Shown: positions 26,261-36,251, counted from the first letter of the stretch. The stretch is DNA of 64,000 nucleotides from Ohtaekwangia sp035628875 (GCA_035628875.1 DASPIZ010000044.1:62001-126000); one strand, 5' to 3'. Numbers and translations are program-made. The notes: generated by a model from the sequence alone, not told the origin.

Positions 26261-27580
26261 TTAATGCACCAGTATTTCGGTCTCCACTTCATCCACTTCA
26301 ACCAGTCCTGATGTATTGATCGATGTGAGACGGACATCCTTTAATTCGTTGATTAATACCGGATCATATTTGGCAGTTACACGAATATAGTTTTGTGTGA
26401 AACCATGCATCATGCCATCAACGATGTCATTTTCGAAAAGTACGGTGGCAGTAGAATGCAGGTTATCTTCGTAAAACTTACGGCGTTTCTTTTCTGATAA
26501 TGTATGCAGCATCTTCGAACGGTCAGCGCGCTGGTTTCCGGGCACGGTACCATCCATCTCTGCAGCCAGTGTATTTTCACGTTCAGAATAGGTGAACACA
26601 TGTAGGTAAGAAATATCAAGTTCATTGAGAAATTGATAGGTCTCGATAAAATCTTCACGCATTTCACCAGGAAATCCGACGATTACATCAACGCCGATAC
26701 AACAATGCGGCATCAACGATTTTATTTTGCTTACGCGATCTACATACAACTCCCGTTGATAGCGACGCCGCATCAGCTTCAGTATTTTATTCGAGCCGGA
26801 TTGTAAGGGAATATGAAAATGCGGAACAAATTTTTTCGAACCAGCAACAAAGGTAATGATTTCATCGGTCAGGAGATTTGGTTCAATAGAAGAGATACGT
26901 ATGCGATCAATACCTTCAATGTCATCAAGTGCCCTGATCAGATCAATAAACTTTTCTTTACGTTCGCCATTTTGTATTCCGAAATCGCCAGTGTTTACGC
27001 CAGTTAAAACAATTTCACGAACATCTGTGGCTGCAATTTCATGGGCAGTCTTTAAAATATTTTCGATACTATCACTGCGACTTCCTCCCCGTGCAAGCGG
27101 TATGGTACAAAATGAACAGGAGTAATCACAACCGTCCTGAACCTTCAAAAATGTTCTCGTTCTATCGTGAATCGAATAGGAGGTATTGAATTTACTTGCA
27201 GTTTCAATGTCGGAGGTATAAACTTCTGCCTGCGGCTTACGTACAAATCCATCCAGTAATTCTACAAGGCGGAATTTCTCTGCAGCACCCAAAACAGCAT
27301 CGACCCCGGGAATGGATGAAATTTCTTCTGGCTTTAATTGTGCATAACAACCAATGATCGTCACGTATGCATCAGGTGAGATGTTTCTCGCCTCCCGGAC
27401 GATTTTGTGGCACTTCTTATTGGCATTTTCAGTAACCGAGCACGTATTGATAATAAAAATATCAGGCGTATCCGTAAAGTCTACTTTTTTATACCCTTTT
27501 TGCTCAAACATTCGTGAAATCGTGGATGTTTCAGCATAATTGAGTTTGCAGCCAAGCGTATAGAAAGCGACTTTTTTCAT
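26261..27580 (-). CDS. mtaB: tRNA t6A37 methylthiotransferase MtaB
   Basis: Radical-SAM enzyme that adds a methylthio group to t6A37 of ANN-decoding tRNAs, giving ms2t6A. An N-terminal UPF0004 domain (KKVAFYTLGCKLNYAET, with cluster-binding cysteines also in NTCSVT and IGCYAQ) precedes the radical-SAM motif CDYSCSFC. The C-terminal 70 residues form a TRAM-like domain. The start is set at ATG 27580 (MKKVAF), since this is where the family begins; an ATG four codons upstream is possible. The sequence favours MtaB over MiaB or RimO (CDYSCSFCTIPLARG). Confidence 0.92.
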   Translation of the reverse strand: MKKVAFYTLGCKLNYAETSTISRMFEQKGYKKVDFTDTPDIFIINTCSVTENANKKCHKIVREARNISPDAYVTIIGCYAQLKPEEISSIPGVDAVLGAAEKFRLVELLDGFVRKPQAEVYTSDIETASKFNTSYSIHDRTRTFLKVQDGCDYSCSFCTIPLARGGSRSDSIENILKTAHEIAATDVREIVLTGVNTGDFGIQNGERKEKFIDLIRALDDIEGIDRIRISSIEPNLLTDEIITFVAGSKKFVPHFHIPLQSGSNKILKLMRRRYQRELYVDRVSKIKSLMPHCCIGVDVIVGFPGEMREDFIETYQFLNELDISYLHVFTYSERENTLAAEMDGTVPGNQRADRSKMLHTLSEKKRRKFYEDNLHSTATVLFENDIVDGMMHGFTQNYIRVTAKYDPVLINELKDVRLTSINTSGLVEVDEVETEILVH

Positions 27581-27683
27581 AATAAGCCGCAAAGATACAG
27601 ATTAGCGGATTACCGATAAAGTTCTTAAAAACTTCCCATCTTAAAATAATTCCATCATGTAAGACCGGAGGGAAGTTTGATTT

Positions 27684-29414
27684 TTATACCGACATGAGGT
27701 ATGCTTCAATTCCGTTTATTTTTTTATCGAGCTGTTGCGTTACCTTTTCAAAGTCATTCCGGGAAGGAAGTTTGGTATTCACACTGATGTAATATTTAAT
27801 CTTTGGTTCTGTTCCTGAAGGACGAACGGAAACCTTGCTACCATCCTCAAGGAAAAACTGAAGTACGTCAGATTTCGGAAAATCCAAAGTAGTTTCCTGT
27901 CCACTGATCAGATTTTTATCAACCGATAATTTATAGTCGGCAATGTGAACTACTTTACTGCCACTGATTTCGGCTGGCGGATTGCTCCTGAATTTTTCCA
28001 TCAGTGCCCGGATCTCTTGTTCTCCCTGCTGGCCTTTCTTCACTACGTTAAGTAACGTCTCTTTATAGTAACCGAATTCAACATACATATCGATAAGCCA
28101 GTCGTACATCGACTTTTTTTCTTCGGTGGCACTTGCCGCCATAGCAGCAAAAAAAGCACAGGCAGAAACAGCATCTTTATCACGTACGAAATCGCCAGCC
28201 ATATAACCGTAACTTTCTTCACCTGCAGCAATGAATTTCTTTTTGCCTTCCAGTTTGCCCATTAGTTCAGCAATGTATTTGAATCCTGTCAGGGTATTGT
28301 AGCAAGCGATGCCGAATTGGTTGGCCATCGTATCTACAAGTTCGGTAGTAACAATCGTTTTTGCGATGTATGAATTTGTTTTGTCATTCAGGTTCTTCAT
28401 AATGAAATACATCATGAGGCTGAATGCCTGATTTCCATTTAGCAAAATAAATTCACCATTTGATTGACGAACACCGATACCCACGCGATCAACATCCGGA
28501 TCGGTAGCCATCACCATGGTAGCACCTACTGCCTTGCCTTTTTCAATAACCATTTCCATGGCCGATTTTTCTTCCGGGTTGGGTGACTTCACTGTAGAAA
28601 AATTACCATCTGGCTTAGCTTGCTCTTCCACCACATGAATATTGGTAAACCCGATCTGTTTTAAAGCTTCCGGAACCATGGTAATCCCTGCACCATGAAT
28701 GCTGGAATAAACCAATGGAATATTTTTGTGTTTGGCGATGATATCGTGGTTGGGGATAATTTTTTTAACTTCAGCATAATATGCCTGCTCTACCTCCCCG
28801 CCGATGGTATGGATATTCTCCGGCTTGGCAGTAAATTTCACCTGCTCAAACGAGGTAATCGCATTAACTTCGGTGATGATATTTTTATCGTGGGGCGGAA
28901 CTACCTGTGCGCCATCCACCCAGTATGCCTTATATCCGTTGTATTCTTTGGGATTGTGCGATGCCGTGATAACGATACCGGATTGACATTTTAAATACCG
29001 AATAGCAAATGAAAGCAACGGCGTAGGTCGCAGCTCCGGAAACATAAACACGTGTATTCCGTTGGCTGAACAAACGTGAGCAACCACCTCGGCAAAAAAA
29101 CGACTTTGGTTTCGGTTGTCGTGCGCAATAGCGATCCTGATCTTTTCTCCCTTAAAATTTTTATTGAGGTAATTTGCCAATCCTTGTGTAGCAACACCCA
29201 CGGTGTACTGATTCATACAATTCGAACCAGCGCCCATGATACCGCGTAATCCGCCAGTTCCAAATTCCAGGTCTTTATAAAAACTATCAATAAGTTCTTT
29301 GGAATTATCTTCAGAAAGGAGCGACCTGATTTCTTCCTTCGTTACATCATCAATCACTTTACTATCTAACCAGGTTTGTGCTTTGGATTTTACTTGTTGT
29401 AATAATTCAGACAT
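27684..29414 (-). CDS. Phospho-sugar mutase (PGM2-type)
   Basis: Alpha-D-phosphohexomutase interconverting hexose-1- and hexose-6-phosphates, feeding nucleotide-sugar and glycan synthesis. All four family loops are present: catalytic serine in TASHNPKEYNGYK, metal-binding DPDVDR, sugar-binding GEESYG, and phosphate-binding RPSGTEPK. The 576-residue form is the long PGM2-like type. ATG 29414 (MSELLQQ) is preferred to the upstream in-frame start 24 bases away. Whether glucose, mannose or ribose phosphate is preferred cannot be read from the sequence. Confidence 0.93.
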   Translation of the reverse strand: MSELLQQVKSKAQTWLDSKVIDDVTKEEIRSLLSEDNSKELIDSFYKDLEFGTGGLRGIMGAGSNCMNQYTVGVATQGLANYLNKNFKGEKIRIAIAHDNRNQSRFFAEVVAHVCSANGIHVFMFPELRPTPLLSFAIRYLKCQSGIVITASHNPKEYNGYKAYWVDGAQVVPPHDKNIITEVNAITSFEQVKFTAKPENIHTIGGEVEQAYYAEVKKIIPNHDIIAKHKNIPLVYSSIHGAGITMVPEALKQIGFTNIHVVEEQAKPDGNFSTVKSPNPEEKSAMEMVIEKGKAVGATMVMATDPDVDRVGIGVRQSNGEFILLNGNQAFSLMMYFIMKNLNDKTNSYIAKTIVTTELVDTMANQFGIACYNTLTGFKYIAELMGKLEGKKKFIAAGEESYGYMAGDFVRDKDAVSACAFFAAMAASATEEKKSMYDWLIDMYVEFGYYKETLLNVVKKGQQGEQEIRALMEKFRSNPPAEISGSKVVHIADYKLSVDKNLISGQETTLDFPKSDVLQFFLEDGSKVSVRPSGTEPKIKYYISVNTKLPSRNDFEKVTQQLDKKINGIEAYLMSV

Positions 29415-29863
29415 GGGTGTTTTTATTTTACGCGCCAAACATAGGGTTCAAAGTTCAAAGTTCAAAGTGCGAGGTTCAAAGTTCAAAGTTCAAAGTTCAT
29501 GGTTCAAAGTTTCAAGGTTTTCGATAACGAAGGGCTTGTGCCATTTGTTTGAGGTTTGACGTTCGAGGTTAATTGTATTAACTTGATAAGTACCAGACCC
29601 ACTCGCTGTTTCTTTCCTATCGTTACATGCAGTAAAATCGCCAGGAGCAAAGGAGAAACGATTCATTTCGAAAAAGCGAATAGGTTTCGATAACACCTTA
29701 ACATCGTTAGTATCTACAAGCATATCGGTTATCAATCAACAAACTCGAAGCTCGCAGCTCAAAGCTCGCAACTATTCCTTAAAGCTCATCAATTATCGAA
29801 AACAACTTGCAGCTTAAAGCTTGTAGCCAGTAGCTTATCGCAAACACGAAAGCCAAGAAAACG
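29415..29863. repeat. 449-base spacer with TTCAAAG word arrays
   Basis: A tandem array of AGTTCAAAG/GGTTCAAAG words fills 29445-29516. Copies of TTTCGATAAC follow at about 29518 and 29685, then GAAGCTCGCAGCTCAAAGCTCGC words at about 29745-29771 and a related TTGCAGCTTAAAGCTTG. No gene is convincing. A minus-strand 81-codon frame covers half of it but runs into the repeat array. Similar words occur in at least five other spacers of this window. Confidence 0.75.
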
Positions 29864-30958
29864 CTACAAATTTCCCCTCAATGCCTGCTCTCGTTCTATG
29901 GATTCAAACAGGGCTTTAAAATTTCCCTTTCCAAATGATTTCGCTCCGTTTCTTTCAATGATCTCGAAAAAAACAGTGGGCCTGTCCTGGATCGGTTTGC
30001 TGAAGATCTGCAACAAATAACCTTCTTCATCGCGGTCGATCAATATATTTTGTTCCTTTAGTTCTGTTAAGTCTTCCGTGATTTCGCCAACGCGTTCTTT
30101 CACATCCTCATAATAAGTTTCAGGAACGTATAAAAATTCCATGCCGCGCTTTCTCAGTTCCTTTACGGTAATGATGATGTCGTCGGTAGCAATGGCAATA
30201 TGTTGAACACCGGGACTCCGGTAATAATCCAGATATTCTTCAATCTGAGATTTCCGTTTTCCATCAGCAGGTTCGTTAATTGGGAATTTGATGTAACCAT
30301 TTCCATTGGAAACAACTTTCGACATCAGTGCACTGTATTCGGTGGAGATATCGCTGTCGTCAAACGTTACCAGAAGTTGAAAGCCCATCACCTGTTCATA
30401 AAATGATACCCATGTATTCATCTTTCCAAGCTCGACATTGCCAACACAGTGATCTACATATTTTAATCCGATCGGTTTAATCTCAAGTGAAGATGTTCGC
30501 GTTTGAAATCCGGGTAGAAAGGGACCGTTATAATTCTGTCGTTCCACAAATGTGTGAATGGTTTCGCCATAGGTGTGGATGGAAGAAATGACAACCTCAC
30601 CATGTTCGTCCTTGATCACAGTAGGCTCGTGAAATCCAGTTGCGCCACGTGACGTTGTCTCCATATACGACTTCGTCGCGTCATCAACCCACAACGCAAG
30701 AACCTTTACACCATCCCCGTGAAGGTGGACATGTCGCGCAATAGGAGATTCCGGTGTAAGTGCGGTAGTGAGTACGAACCGGATTTTGCCTTGTTGTAAT
30801 ACGTAAGAAGCACGATCACGCACGCCAGTTTCGGGACCGGCATAAGCCACCAATGAAAAACCCATGCAATGCTGATAATATAGTGCTGATTGCTTAGCGT
30901 TCCCCACGTAGAATTCAATGTGGTCGGTTCCTTTCAGGGGTAAAAAATCCTGCTGCAT
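29864..30958 (-). CDS. hppD: 4-hydroxyphenylpyruvate dioxygenase
   Basis: Fe(II) dioxygenase converting 4-hydroxyphenylpyruvate to homogentisate in tyrosine breakdown. The two VOC-fold halves are visible: LKGTDHIEFYVGNAKQ at the N-terminus and KYVDHCVGNVELG in the middle. The iron ligands are the histidines of VDHCVGN and GVQHIAIATDD and the glutamate in FFEIIERNG. The start is set at ATG 30958 (MQQDFLPLKG), giving 364 residues, the normal size; the longer frame adds 24 residues of no family character. No homogentisate dioxygenase is adjacent. Confidence 0.95.
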   Translation of the reverse strand: MQQDFLPLKGTDHIEFYVGNAKQSALYYQHCMGFSLVAYAGPETGVRDRASYVLQQGKIRFVLTTALTPESPIARHVHLHGDGVKVLALWVDDATKSYMETTSRGATGFHEPTVIKDEHGEVVISSIHTYGETIHTFVERQNYNGPFLPGFQTRTSSLEIKPIGLKYVDHCVGNVELGKMNTWVSFYEQVMGFQLLVTFDDSDISTEYSALMSKVVSNGNGYIKFPINEPADGKRKSQIEEYLDYYRSPGVQHIAIATDDIIITVKELRKRGMEFLYVPETYYEDVKERVGEITEDLTELKEQNILIDRDEEGYLLQIFSKPIQDRPTVFFEIIERNGAKSFGKGNFKALFESIEREQALRGNL

Positions 30959-31171
30959 ATCATTAGTTTGATGATTCAATTTACAACTTCGCGTTGGTCT
31001 ATAGAAGCGATACAAAGGAGATTCGGTCATTTCGCTTTTCTAAGAATTTTTATTGTTTACTTCAGGATGAAAAGCCTTCCCTCCCAAAGATTATTGGTAA
31101 ATATTGCGCCAAAGCGCGCTTATTATTTTCAATTTCCCTGAAATCTGTAATCTTTACGGAAATTTATAAGT

Positions 31172-31531
31172 ATGGATATTAAAGCTCTTGATACTGCCCT
31201 TCAGGCCATAGAAAAAAAACGCGACGAACTAAGTCAATTGGATTACAATAATCCTAAGTATGACGATCTGGAAGAGCAACTTCACGACATGGAAGATCAA
31301 TTTCAGGATGATTTCGGTGATTATATGGAAAAAGCCCTACAGCAAATCCATGACGAATTCTGTCCGGATACTGATGTGTTAATGCCTATTGCATATCTCG
31401 GAAAAGGCGTTTATGTGGAAGCAGACAAATTTCCTGGAAAAGATGCTAAACTCATGCTGGCCACTAACCCCACACGAATAATCCTGACAGCAGGAAAAGA
31501 TGCTAAGGAAGTAGTCTGGACAGCAAGCTAA
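31172..31531 (+). CDS. Conserved-looking hypothetical protein, acidic helical N-terminus
   Basis: A 119-residue soluble protein I cannot name. The first 60 residues are charged and probably helical (KKRDELSQL, DDLEEQLHDMEDQFQDDFGDY). The second half looks like a small beta domain (DVLMPIAYLGKGVYVEADKF, PTRIILTAGKDAKEVVW). There is no signal peptide or membrane segment. It is transcribed convergently with trpS and divergently from hppD. Codon usage and an uninterrupted frame without overlap support a real gene. Function unknown. Confidence 0.72.
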   Translation: MDIKALDTALQAIEKKRDELSQLDYNNPKYDDLEEQLHDMEDQFQDDFGDYMEKALQQIHDEFCPDTDVLMPIAYLGKGVYVEADKFPGKDAKLMLATNPTRIILTAGKDAKEVVWTAS

Positions 31532-31552
31532 AGTACTTCTGCTTCATCGCGT

Positions 31553-32521
31553 TTAGAAACCTAATTTCTTTCTGACGCGACCAAGTACGTCGTGTGCTAC
31601 AACACGGGCTTTCGCTTCGCCTTGTTCAAGTTTTTGATCCAGAGCGGCGGTGTTGCTCATGTAAAAGTTAAAGGCTTCCCGCTCTTTCGCGAATTTCTGG
31701 ATGATCAATTCAAACAACTCCTGTTTTGCATGACCATATCCAAAATTTCCGGCGAGGTATTTTTGCCGTAGGGAAGCTTTTTGATCATCATTGGCAAGCA
31801 GGCTGTAAAGTGCAAAAACGTTATCAGCATCGGGATCTTTTGGTTCTTCAATGGGCGTGCTATCGGTTTTGATGGATTTCAGCTGCTTTAGAAGTTCTTT
31901 TTCCGGGAGAAAAATATCAACTGTGTTGCCATACGATTTGCTCATCTTCTGGCCATCTGTTCCTGGAATGGTCATTACAGTTTCCTCGATCTTAGCCTCT
32001 GGAACCACAAACGTTTCACCATAGATATTGTTAAACGCTGTTGCAATGTCGCGTGCGATTTCGAGATGTTGGCGCTGATCTTTACCCACGGGAACGAAGT
32101 GGGCATCATACAAAATAATGTCGGCTGCCATTAACACCGGATAGGTAAACAGCCCTGCATTGACGTCAGATAATTTCTCCGATTTATCTTTGAAGGAATG
32201 CGCATTCGCCAGCATTGGAAACGGTGTAACGCAGTTGAGATACCACGTGAGTTCACAAACCTCGGGAATGCGTGATTGCCGGTACAGATAGTTTCTTTCA
32301 ATATCAAATCCAAAAGCGAGCCACGCAGCTGCTACGGCACGAACATTGTTCGTACGGGTCTCTGAATCCTTGATGGTGGTAAGCGAATGAAGATCGGCAA
32401 TGAAAAAAAACGACTCATTACCAGTTTGTTGGGATAACTGAATAGCTGGAATGATTGCGCCTAATAAATTACCTAAATGAGGTCGGCCACTGCTTTGTAT
32501 GCCTGTAAGAATTCTTGCCAT
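31553..32521 (-). CDS. trpS: Tryptophanyl-tRNA synthetase
   Basis: Class I aminoacyl-tRNA synthetase charging tRNA-Trp. The HIGH-equivalent is in SSGRPHLGNLLGA and the KMSKS loop is DGQKMSKSYGN. The 322-residue length is standard for the compact bacterial form. It ends 21 bases from the convergent hypothetical gene. Upstream it is divergent from the DUF1573 gene with only 68 bases between start codons, so promoters overlap. Confidence 0.96.
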   Translation of the reverse strand: MARILTGIQSSGRPHLGNLLGAIIPAIQLSQQTGNESFFFIADLHSLTTIKDSETRTNNVRAVAAAWLAFGFDIERNYLYRQSRIPEVCELTWYLNCVTPFPMLANAHSFKDKSEKLSDVNAGLFTYPVLMAADIILYDAHFVPVGKDQRQHLEIARDIATAFNNIYGETFVVPEAKIEETVMTIPGTDGQKMSKSYGNTVDIFLPEKELLKQLKSIKTDSTPIEEPKDPDADNVFALYSLLANDDQKASLRQKYLAGNFGYGHAKQELFELIIQKFAKEREAFNFYMSNTAALDQKLEQGEAKARVVAHDVLGRVRKKLGF

Positions 32522-32589
32522 AGTGCAAATAAAATAAAATAAAGCTGAACTGAATTAGTTTTAAATTTGTGGACTTAAAATATTACATA

Positions 32590-33666
32590 ATGAATCGGCT
32601 CCTCACCTTATTGTTGTTTTTGATTACATTTTCTGCCTTGGCTCAACAGTCAAAACCGGTATTGTTTCGTGAGGAAATTTTTGATTTTGGCTCTGTTAAT
32701 GAAGACGGTGGACCAGTGACACATGAATTTGTATACACGAATGCGAGTAATCGTCCGATTAAAATATTAGCGGTGAAGCCTTCCTGTGGATGTACGACAC
32801 CGGATTGGTCGAAAGATGTTGTTGATCCGGGAAAGACCGGATTTATTAAGGCAAGTTATGACCCGAAGGGACGCCCTGGATACTTTAACAAAACATTGAC
32901 GGTAACCACCGACGCTGACACTAACCAGATCATTCTTCAGATTAAAGGTAATGTCTCCAACGAAGGTGTTGGATCTGAAGCAGATTTTCAGGTAACGAAA
33001 GGAAACTGGAAACTGAAATACGGAAGTTTTAAGATGGGCACTGTATACCATCGTGAGGAATCTACAGTGAGAGATTTTAAATTTATTAATACCGGTAAAG
33101 ATTCTATCAGTATAGTTGACATCGTGGGACCGGAATATATTCAGGCGATTGTAACACCGTCAACGGTTGCTCCAGGCGAAAAGGGAAATATCAAGGTCAT
33201 CTATAATGGTAAATCCAAAAATCAATATGGTTATCAGTCAGATAACGTCGAGATCCATACCAACGATGCTACTTTGCCTGTTAAATCATTTACGGTAACG
33301 GCGACGCTCGAGGATTATTTTGGCGATCTAAAACCTGAAGATTTAAACAAGGCACCGCGTTTACAACTAGCGTCTACGTCGATGGATTTCGGCAGAATTG
33401 GAAAGAACGCTACTGCCACACGCGAGTTGACAATTACAAACACCGGAAAAAAGCAATTGGTATTGAAAGCTATCCAGCCGAATTGTATTTGTGTGAAAAC
33501 GTCTGCGGAAAAGATGACGCTGAAGCCCGGCGAAAGCGTTTTTGTAAAAATAATTTTCGACGCTACTGACCGTAAAGCAAGTCAGAACAAACAGGTTACC
33601 ATCTATTCAAACGATCCCCGAAATCCGGTGCAACGATTTACGTTTACGGCGTATGTAGAGAACTAA
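32590..33666 (+). CDS. Secreted DUF1573 repeat protein
   Basis: Periplasmic or surface protein with a signal peptide (MNRLLTLLLFLITFSALAQ) and about three immunoglobulin-like DUF1573/ASPM-type units. The first has EIFDFGSVNEDGG ... SCGCTTPDWSKDVVDPGKTG and the last STSMDFGRIGKNA ... PNCICVK. ATG 32590 is preferred to the GTG at 32569, because a TAAATTTG -7 box at 32562-32569 would overlap the GTG and place transcription just upstream of the ATG. The family's role is unknown; the units resemble those of MSP/ASH domains. Confidence 0.85.
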   Translation: MNRLLTLLLFLITFSALAQQSKPVLFREEIFDFGSVNEDGGPVTHEFVYTNASNRPIKILAVKPSCGCTTPDWSKDVVDPGKTGFIKASYDPKGRPGYFNKTLTVTTDADTNQIILQIKGNVSNEGVGSEADFQVTKGNWKLKYGSFKMGTVYHREESTVRDFKFINTGKDSISIVDIVGPEYIQAIVTPSTVAPGEKGNIKVIYNGKSKNQYGYQSDNVEIHTNDATLPVKSFTVTATLEDYFGDLKPEDLNKAPRLQLASTSMDFGRIGKNATATRELTITNTGKKQLVLKAIQPNCICVKTSAEKMTLKPGESVFVKIIFDATDRKASQNKQVTIYSNDPRNPVQRFTFTAYVEN

Positions 33667-33740
33667 AGGAAAAGAAAATCGGATATCCTGGACGGAGGAA
33701 ATCATCCCTTGTTGAGGTTTTCGATTCGTCTATGTGAACT

Positions 33741-33885
33741 TAACCGCAAAGCCGCTGAGGCGCAAGGGAACGCAAAGTTGTTTTTGGGTCATGGTGGATA
33801 TAAAATGGATAGGGCCACAAAGGCACGAAGTCACAAAGAATGCAGGGGCTCGTTTTTGTATTTCTTAGTGCCTTAGTGGCCACAA
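33741..33885. repeat. Dispersed 'CGCAAAG / CACAAAGGCACGAAG' spacer repeat
   Basis: The spacer contains CCGCAAAGCCGCTGAGGCGCAAGGGAACGCAAAG-type words, then GGCCACAAAGGCACGAAGTCACAAAG and its imperfect inverted partner TTAGTGCCTTAGTGGCC. Such words are scattered in many bacterial genomes. It lies between the convergent DUF1573 and acyl-CoA dehydrogenase genes, where the inverted pair may serve as a weak two-way terminator. Confidence 0.5.
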
Positions 33886-33899
33886 CACGCATTGATGAA

Positions 33900-35123
33900 C
33901 TAAACAAATGCAGGTATTCCGGTAATTTCATTTCCGAGGATTAGCAAATGGATGTCATGGGTTCCTTCGTAGGTAACAACGGATTCGAGGTTCATCATGT
34001 GTCGCATGATCGGATATTCGCCGGTGATTCCCATGCCACCATGGATCTGCCTGGCCTCGCGTGCAATCTCTAACGCAGTGGCTACACTATTTCTTTTCGC
34101 CATAGAGATCTGCGGCGTAGTAGCTTTTCCTTCGTTCATTAAAACACCCAATCGCCAATTGAGCAGTTGTGCTTTCGTTATTTCGGTGAGCATCTCTGCC
34201 AGCTTCTTTTGTATCAGTTGAAAAGCAGCGATGGGTTTTCCAAATTGAATACGTTCAAGTGCATACCTCCGGGCTGAATCATAACAATCCATCGCAGCAC
34301 CTATGGCACCCCAGGCAATACCATAACGCGCACTATCAAGGCACATAAGTGGTGCACCAAGTCCGCTTTTACCAGGAAGTATATTTTGTTTTGGAACTTT
34401 AACGTGATCAAAAACGAGTTCGCCGGTGGTACTTGCGCGCAACGACCATTTTCCATGTGTCTCAGGTGTGGAAAACCCTTCCATTCCGCGCTCCACAATC
34501 AAACCATGGATCCGTCCGGCTTCATCTTTTGCCCAGACAACAGCCACATCAGCACGTGGTGAATTGGATATCCACATTTTCGCTCCATTCAATTCGTAAT
34601 GGTCACCGCGATCTTTAAAGTTAGTTACCATACCACCGGGGTTGGAACCGTGGTCAGGTTCAGTCAATCCGAAACAACCCAGCCATTCACCGGAGGCAAG
34701 TTTGGGTAAGTATTTTTTTCGTTGTTCGTCGTTTCCAAACTTATAGATAGGATACATCACCAGCGATCCCTGAACCGATGCTGTGGAGCGCATACCTGAA
34801 TCGCTGCGTTCAATCTCCTGCATAATGAGGCCGTAAGAAATATAGTCCAGTCCGCCACCACCAAACTCCATCGGTATTGTCGGACCAAATGCCCCAATGT
34901 CGCCAAACTTTTTAACGATCTCATAAGGAAAGTAGGCGCGTTCTGCCCAGTCTTCAATAAAAGGCGTGATCTCTTTTTTAACGAAATCACGGATTGCGCC
35001 ACGAATCAGTTTCTGTTCTTCGGTGAGCAACTCATCCAACACATAAAAATCGGGATGCTCAAATGCGTCATGCTTCATTGACTTCCTTACGTCTGATCCA
35101 GCCGGGCCATTGGTTCGTGCCAT
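33900..35123 (-). CDS. Acyl-CoA dehydrogenase, glutaryl-CoA dehydrogenase-like
   Basis: FAD enzyme of the acyl-CoA dehydrogenase family, 407 residues. The FAD/substrate segment CFGLTEPDHGSNPGGM and the catalytic glutamate in YEGTHDIHLLILGNEITG match the glutaryl-CoA dehydrogenase branch, which oxidises and decarboxylates glutaryl-CoA from lysine and tryptophan breakdown. Tryptophan 2,3-dioxygenase is divergently transcribed next door, which fits. A shorter start at MKHDAFEHPD (17 codons in) is possible. The exact substrate is not proven by sequence alone. Confidence 0.88.
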   Translation of the reverse strand: MARTNGPAGSDVRKSMKHDAFEHPDFYVLDELLTEEQKLIRGAIRDFVKKEITPFIEDWAERAYFPYEIVKKFGDIGAFGPTIPMEFGGGGLDYISYGLIMQEIERSDSGMRSTASVQGSLVMYPIYKFGNDEQRKKYLPKLASGEWLGCFGLTEPDHGSNPGGMVTNFKDRGDHYELNGAKMWISNSPRADVAVVWAKDEAGRIHGLIVERGMEGFSTPETHGKWSLRASTTGELVFDHVKVPKQNILPGKSGLGAPLMCLDSARYGIAWGAIGAAMDCYDSARRYALERIQFGKPIAAFQLIQKKLAEMLTEITKAQLLNWRLGVLMNEGKATTPQISMAKRNSVATALEIAREARQIHGGMGITGEYPIMRHMMNLESVVTYEGTHDIHLLILGNEITGIPAFV

Positions 35124-35251
35124 AATTTTTGAGTTATTCGGTTTTGAAAGTTGACGAAAAAGAAATTATCAAACACTTTTTGTTCTGTGGTTCGATGCGT
35201 TTGTTTTTGTTTTAACTTTCGGAGCTAATTTACACATCTTATCTTAAAAAG

Positions 35252-36217
35252 ATGGCAGAACAAACGGTTGAACCGGAACTTATTGAACAACTGAAGAAGC
35301 TTCAGGCCAAGTACGATGCCATGGGCCAGGATCTTTCTTCCTATCTGGATGGCTTACTATACTCAGATTACCTCACATACTGGGATTATATTCACCTGGA
35401 TACCTTACTTAGTTTGCAAAGCCCGAAGACACATTTGCCCGACGAGAAAGTATTTATCATGTATCATCAAATTACGGAATTGTATTTCCGCATGATCTTA
35501 CATGAACTTGAGCAGATTGCGGAAAGGGAAAATCTGGATGAAGCATTTTTTATAGCGCGGCTTGATCGGATGATCCGTTACTTCGAAAACCTCGAGAACT
35601 CCTTTGATATCATGGGAGCAGGTATGGAGAAGGAGCAGTTTCTAAAATTCCGGATGGCCCTGTTGCCGGCAAGCGGATTTCAATCTGCGCAATATCGCCT
35701 CATTGAGATTTGCTCTACCGACATGATCAACCTCGTTAACACGAATGACAGGGGCGCGTTTAAGAATGGCGATGTGTCGGCCATGCTTGAAAAAATATAC
35801 TGGAAAAGTGGCGCTACAGAACTGGCTTCTGGAAAAAAAACGCTGACACTGCAACAGTTCGAAATAAAGTATATGAGCGATTTCGTGGAGGCCGGTGTAA
35901 AGTATAAGAACAGAAATTTATACCAGCTTTACCTGAGGTATTTTATCAATTCACCCCAGAAAGCCGAGATTATTGATCGCTTAAGGAAGTATGATTCATT
36001 AGCCAATGTGCTTTGGCGGCTGGCTCACATGAAGTCGTCAGCACATTACCTCACAAGAAATCCGGATAACTTGCACGCTACAGGAGGAACGAACTGGCAA
36101 AAGTATCTGCCACCGCGTTTTCAAAAAATTATCTTTTTCCCTGAATTATGGTCTGAAGAAGAAAAAGCAGAATGGGGCAAAGCAGCCGTGGTTAAAGTGA
36201 TGCACAGCGAACAGTAA
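35252..36217 (+). CDS. Tryptophan 2,3-dioxygenase
   Basis: Haem enzyme opening the indole ring of tryptophan to N-formylkynurenine. The 321-residue all-helical protein has SDYLTYWDYIHLDTLLSLQ and the distinctive MYHQITELYFRMILHELEQI, the haem-pocket region of TDO. The GGTNWQKYLPPR near the end matches the usual TGGT...YL segment. No other kynurenine-pathway genes are adjacent except the divergent GCDH-like gene. The start ATG follows a 128-base shared promoter region. Confidence 0.9.
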   Translation: MAEQTVEPELIEQLKKLQAKYDAMGQDLSSYLDGLLYSDYLTYWDYIHLDTLLSLQSPKTHLPDEKVFIMYHQITELYFRMILHELEQIAERENLDEAFFIARLDRMIRYFENLENSFDIMGAGMEKEQFLKFRMALLPASGFQSAQYRLIEICSTDMINLVNTNDRGAFKNGDVSAMLEKIYWKSGATELASGKKTLTLQQFEIKYMSDFVEAGVKYKNRNLYQLYLRYFINSPQKAEIIDRLRKYDSLANVLWRLAHMKSSAHYLTRNPDNLHATGGTNWQKYLPPRFQKIIFFPELWSEEEKAEWGKAAVVKVMHSEQ

Positions 36218-36251
36218 TATTTAGTAACTTTGTGTTGCTAAACCTGTTGCA

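Noticed and set aside
29445..29516. Regular TTCAAAG array as a CRISPR
   Set aside because: Units are 7-9 bases with no unique spacers of constant length and no cas genes.
29490..29735. Minus-strand 81-codon frame
   Set aside because: Its end is encoded by the TTCAAAG repeat array and its middle has no recognisable pattern.
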